Of a stretch of 64,000 bases of DNA, positions 61,986-64,000 are shown in pieces (position 1 is the first letter of the stretch; every line of letters begins with the position of its first letter). Made by a program: the position numbers and the translations under genes. The DNA lies in NCBI RefSeq assembly GCF_019175365.1, contig NZ_CP059572.1, forward strand, positions 992,001 through 1,056,000. Reading direction: 5' to 3'. The stretch is from Actinomadura graeca. GTDB taxonomy: Bacteria; Actinomycetota; Actinomycetes; Streptosporangiales; Streptosporangiaceae. Under the pieces are notes generated by a model. The model worked only from the letters and a program-made list of their open reading frames with translations, was not told where the DNA came from and made no database searches.

Positions 61986-62198
61986 ATGGATAAAATCGGA
62001 AACGGGAGCGTGCGGGGCTCACTGAAATGGCGCAAGAGCAGCCGGAGCGGGCCGCATGGCGAATGCGTCGAGATCGCCGTCGACGGGGCGGTGTTCTGCG
62101 TGCGCGACTCCAAGGACCCGGACGGCCCGATGGTCCGGCTGGCGCGCGCGGGACGGCTGGCGTTCGCCGAGGCGGTGCGCCAGTTCGCCGAGGGCTGA
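61986..62198 (+). CDS. DUF397 small protein
   Basis: A 70-residue protein with the DUF397 pattern: LKWRKSSRSGPHGECVEIAV and VRDSKDPDGPMVRL. DUF397 proteins in actinomycetes pair with XRE regulators in developmental switches. ATG 61986 follows AGAAAGG. Here it is convergent with the XRE gene at 62207, 8 bp apart, rather than co-directional. Confidence 0.88.
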   Translation: MDKIGNGSVRGSLKWRKSSRSGPHGECVEIAVDGAVFCVRDSKDPDGPMVRLARAGRLAFAEAVRQFAEG

Positions 62199-62206
62199 CG
62201 CACCGG

Positions 62207-63064
62207 TCACTCCACCGGGACCCTGACGCGGGCGGCGAGCCCGGCGAGCAGCCCGCGGGCCTCGTCGCCGAACACCGCCATCCGGGCCAGCGCGGACCAG
62301 GTCCGCTCGTAGAGGGTGATCGAGTCGGGGTCGTGCACGGTGATGGCCGCGTGCACGGCCTCGATCGTCACGAAGGTGTCGTCGATGTCGTGCCCCTCGT
62401 AGATGACGAAGGCGTGCGAGACGTAGGCGAGGGCCTGCGCGCCGTCCGGGACGATGCCGATGGAGACGTTGTCCAGCGTGCTGAGCGAGGCGACGCGGTC
62501 GAGCTGGGCGGGCAGCAGCCGGTCGGCGTCCGGGCCGGGCCGCCAGCGCAGCGCCGCCTCGGCGATGAGGAACTCGAAGGCGCGGTCCTGCTCGTACAGC
62601 GCGAGCTGGCGGTCCATCCGGCCCGCCACCGCGGACGGCAGCCCCTCCGCGGCGCCCGGCAGCTGCGACAGGGCGAAGACCTGCCGGGCGTACTGGGCCG
62701 TCTGGAGCAGCCCGGGTACGGCCGAGGGCTGGAAGGTGCGCACCATGCGTGCTCCCGCCTCCCGCGTGCGGACCTCCTCCTGGCGGTGCGACGACGGGTC
62801 GCGCTGGGACGCCCGGTAGGCGTGGATCTCGGTGAACGCGCGCTCGGCGAGGCGGAGCAGCGACCTGCGCTGCCCCGGGGACGCGCCGGTCACGTCGGCC
62901 CACCGCTCGACCTGCGGGAGGGTCGGCATCGCGCCGCCCGCCTCGATGCGCGACACCTTCGACTGGCTGAGCCCCCCGATCCCCTCCGCCAGGCGGCGGC
63001 CGGACAGGCCCGCCTGGTCGCGGAGGCGGCGCAGCTCGGCCGCGAGCCGCTCCCGCTCTCCCAT
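62207..63064 (-). CDS. XRE-family regulator with DUF5753-like C-terminus
   Basis: A 285-residue regulator. A helix-turn-helix about 4-62 (RLAAELRRLRDQAGLSGRRL, LSQSKVSRIEAGGAMPT) and a C-terminal DUF5753-like domain (VRTFQPSAVPGLLQTAQYAR, LIAEAALRW). It matches the large XRE family paired with DUF397. ATG 63064 was chosen; in-frame GTG upstream is possible. The ligand is unknown. Confidence 0.9.
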   Translation of the reverse strand: MGERERLAAELRRLRDQAGLSGRRLAEGIGGLSQSKVSRIEAGGAMPTLPQVERWADVTGASPGQRRSLLRLAERAFTEIHAYRASQRDPSSHRQEEVRTREAGARMVRTFQPSAVPGLLQTAQYARQVFALSQLPGAAEGLPSAVAGRMDRQLALYEQDRAFEFLIAEAALRWRPGPDADRLLPAQLDRVASLSTLDNVSIGIVPDGAQALAYVSHAFVIYEGHDIDDTFVTIEAVHAAITVHDPDSITLYERTWSALARMAVFGDEARGLLAGLAARVRVPVE

Positions 63065-63332
63065 CCCCGTCCCCGACCCGTCACTATTCACAGCAATGCA
63101 CACGCAATCATCGCGAGACGCGGCCGTCAACCACTCTGATGCAGATTCATTCGGACGATTCAGCGCCGCGGGATCTCGAGAGGCCCGGTGGGGCGGGCGC
63201 GGCGGCGCGTCCGGTAGCGCGTGGACACGCGTTCGGGAGAAGGAAACTGCATCGTCCCGGTGAGGTGGCGCCCGGCACGGCGCGCCGTACGTTGGCGGAG
63301 TTGCCCTTTCCGCGGCGTCTGGGAGAGCACCG

Positions 63333-64000
63333 ATGGAGCGTCCGTACGTCATCGACCCGTTCGGCGACGACATCCAGGGCGAGGCCGCGAAGATACGGGA
63401 GCGGGGGACGGTGACGCCCGTGGAACTGCCCGGCGGGGTCGTCGCGTGGGCCGTGACCGGGCAGGAGTCCCTGAAGCGGTTACTGGCCGACCCGCGCGTC
63501 TCCAAGGACCCCGACCTGCACTGGCGGGCGTGGGCGGAGGGCGGGATCCCGGAGGACTGGCCGCTGCGCAACTGGGTCTCGGTCAGGAACATGTTCACCG
63601 CGTACGGCCCGGACCACCGGCGCCTGCGCTCGCTGGTCTCGCGGGCGTTCACGCCGCGCCGCACGGAGGCGATGCGCCCGTGGGTGGAGCACATCGCCCG
63701 CGATCTGCTCGACCGCCTCGCCGCGCTCCCGCCGGGCCCGGTCGACCTGCGGGAGGGCTTCGCCTACCCGCTGCCCATCGAGGTCATCTGCCGGTTGTTC
63801 GGCGTCCCGGACGGATCGCGCCCGGCCCTGCGGCGCGCCGTCGACGGCGTGTTCACCACCGCGCCGACCGAGACCTCCGGCCGGGAGGACATGTACGCCC
63901 TCCTGCAAGGTCTCGTCGACCGCAAGCGGAGCGCGCCGGGCGACGACCTGACCAGCGTCCTCATCGCCGCCCGCGACGACGACGGCTCCCGGCTCAGCGA
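63333..64000 (+). CDS. Cytochrome P450, N-terminal part (runs off the window)
   Basis: The first 222 residues of a P450, to the helix-G region. [20 protein letters not shown] is the C-helix (WxxxR-like His-Arg pair for the heme propionate), and [19 protein letters not shown] is the typical E/F region. The I-helix and Cys ligand lie beyond the end. ATG 63333 follows GGGAGAG. It is probably a secondary-metabolism or xenobiotic oxidase; the partner ferredoxin is not seen. Confidence 0.9.
   Translation, partial: MERPYVIDPFGDDIQGEAAKIRERGTVTPVELPGGVVAWAVTGQESLKRLLADPRVSKDPDLHWRAWAEGGIPEDWPLRNWVSVRNMFTAYGPDHRRLRSLVSRAFTPRRTEAMRPWVEHIARDLLDRLAALPPGPVDLREGFAYPLPIEVICRLFGVPDGSRPALRRAVDGVFTTAPTETSGREDMYALLQGLVDRKRSAPGDDLTSVLIAARDDDGSRLS

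Noticed and set aside
1..64000. CRISPR arrays
   Set aside because: No regular short repeats with unique spacers were seen; the only tandem repeats are at 9191-9455.

Overview
High-GC, GC3-biased DNA from a filamentous or related actinomycete, compatible with Streptosporangiales/Thermomonosporaceae (Actinomadura-like) or a relative. The evidence is gene families rather than a marker gene: mycothiol-dependent isomerase-like and F420-type nitroreductase-like proteins, XRE and DUF397 regulators, an orphan HATPase, a SARP/BTAD regulator, a P450 and many GTG starts with GTGA/ATGA overlaps. No rRNA is present, so species cannot be fixed.

Layout. 1-8.9 kb: chromosomal housekeeping and regulation (MerR fragment, DinB-like enzymes, large LuxR ATPase, TDT transporter divergent from LysR, YceI, universal stress protein, CHAP hydrolase). 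8.9-9.2 kb: tRNA cluster Gly-Cys-Val. 9.2-13.1 kb: a lower-GC island of repeats and recombinase/IclR relics around an intact HATPase / XRE / flavoprotein module, bounded by a 30-bp perfect direct repeat. 13.2-18.9 kb: a serine protease-nuclease fusion and two glycosyltransferases. 19.2-26 kb: an acetate-type symporter operon, a LysR regulator and a giant secreted M4-M28-M28 peptidase. 26-34 kb: KdpDE without kdpFABC, amidohydrolase, methyltransferase plus HAD protein, nitroreductase and a stretch of decayed genes. 34-38.6 kb: secreted and lipoprotein genes of unknown role. 39.5-42.7 kb: ferritin-like and EgtB-like genes, convergent, plus a SnoaL-like protein. 42.8-46.4 kb: IclR regulator and a meta-cleavage lower pathway (hydratase, acetaldehyde dehydrogenase, aldolase) that turns 2-hydroxypentadienoate-type products into pyruvate and acyl-CoA. 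46.5-51.2 kb: phosphoesterase, EfeB, EfeO and a CBS-BON protein. 51.4-55.1 kb: sulfonate uptake and desulfonation operon headed by a Cys-Cys leader peptide. 55.1-61.8 kb: a tightly coupled four-gene operon (SARP-like regulator, pseudokinase, Upf1-type helicase, winged-helix protein). 62-64 kb: DUF397, XRE regulator and the start of a P450.

The two most promising leads are the helicase-pseudokinase operon, which looks like a conflict/defence system with degenerate kinase residues and GD-type motifs shared by neighbouring proteins, and the ferritin-like/EgtB-like pair. The best-supported regulatory find is the sulfonate-operon leader peptide.
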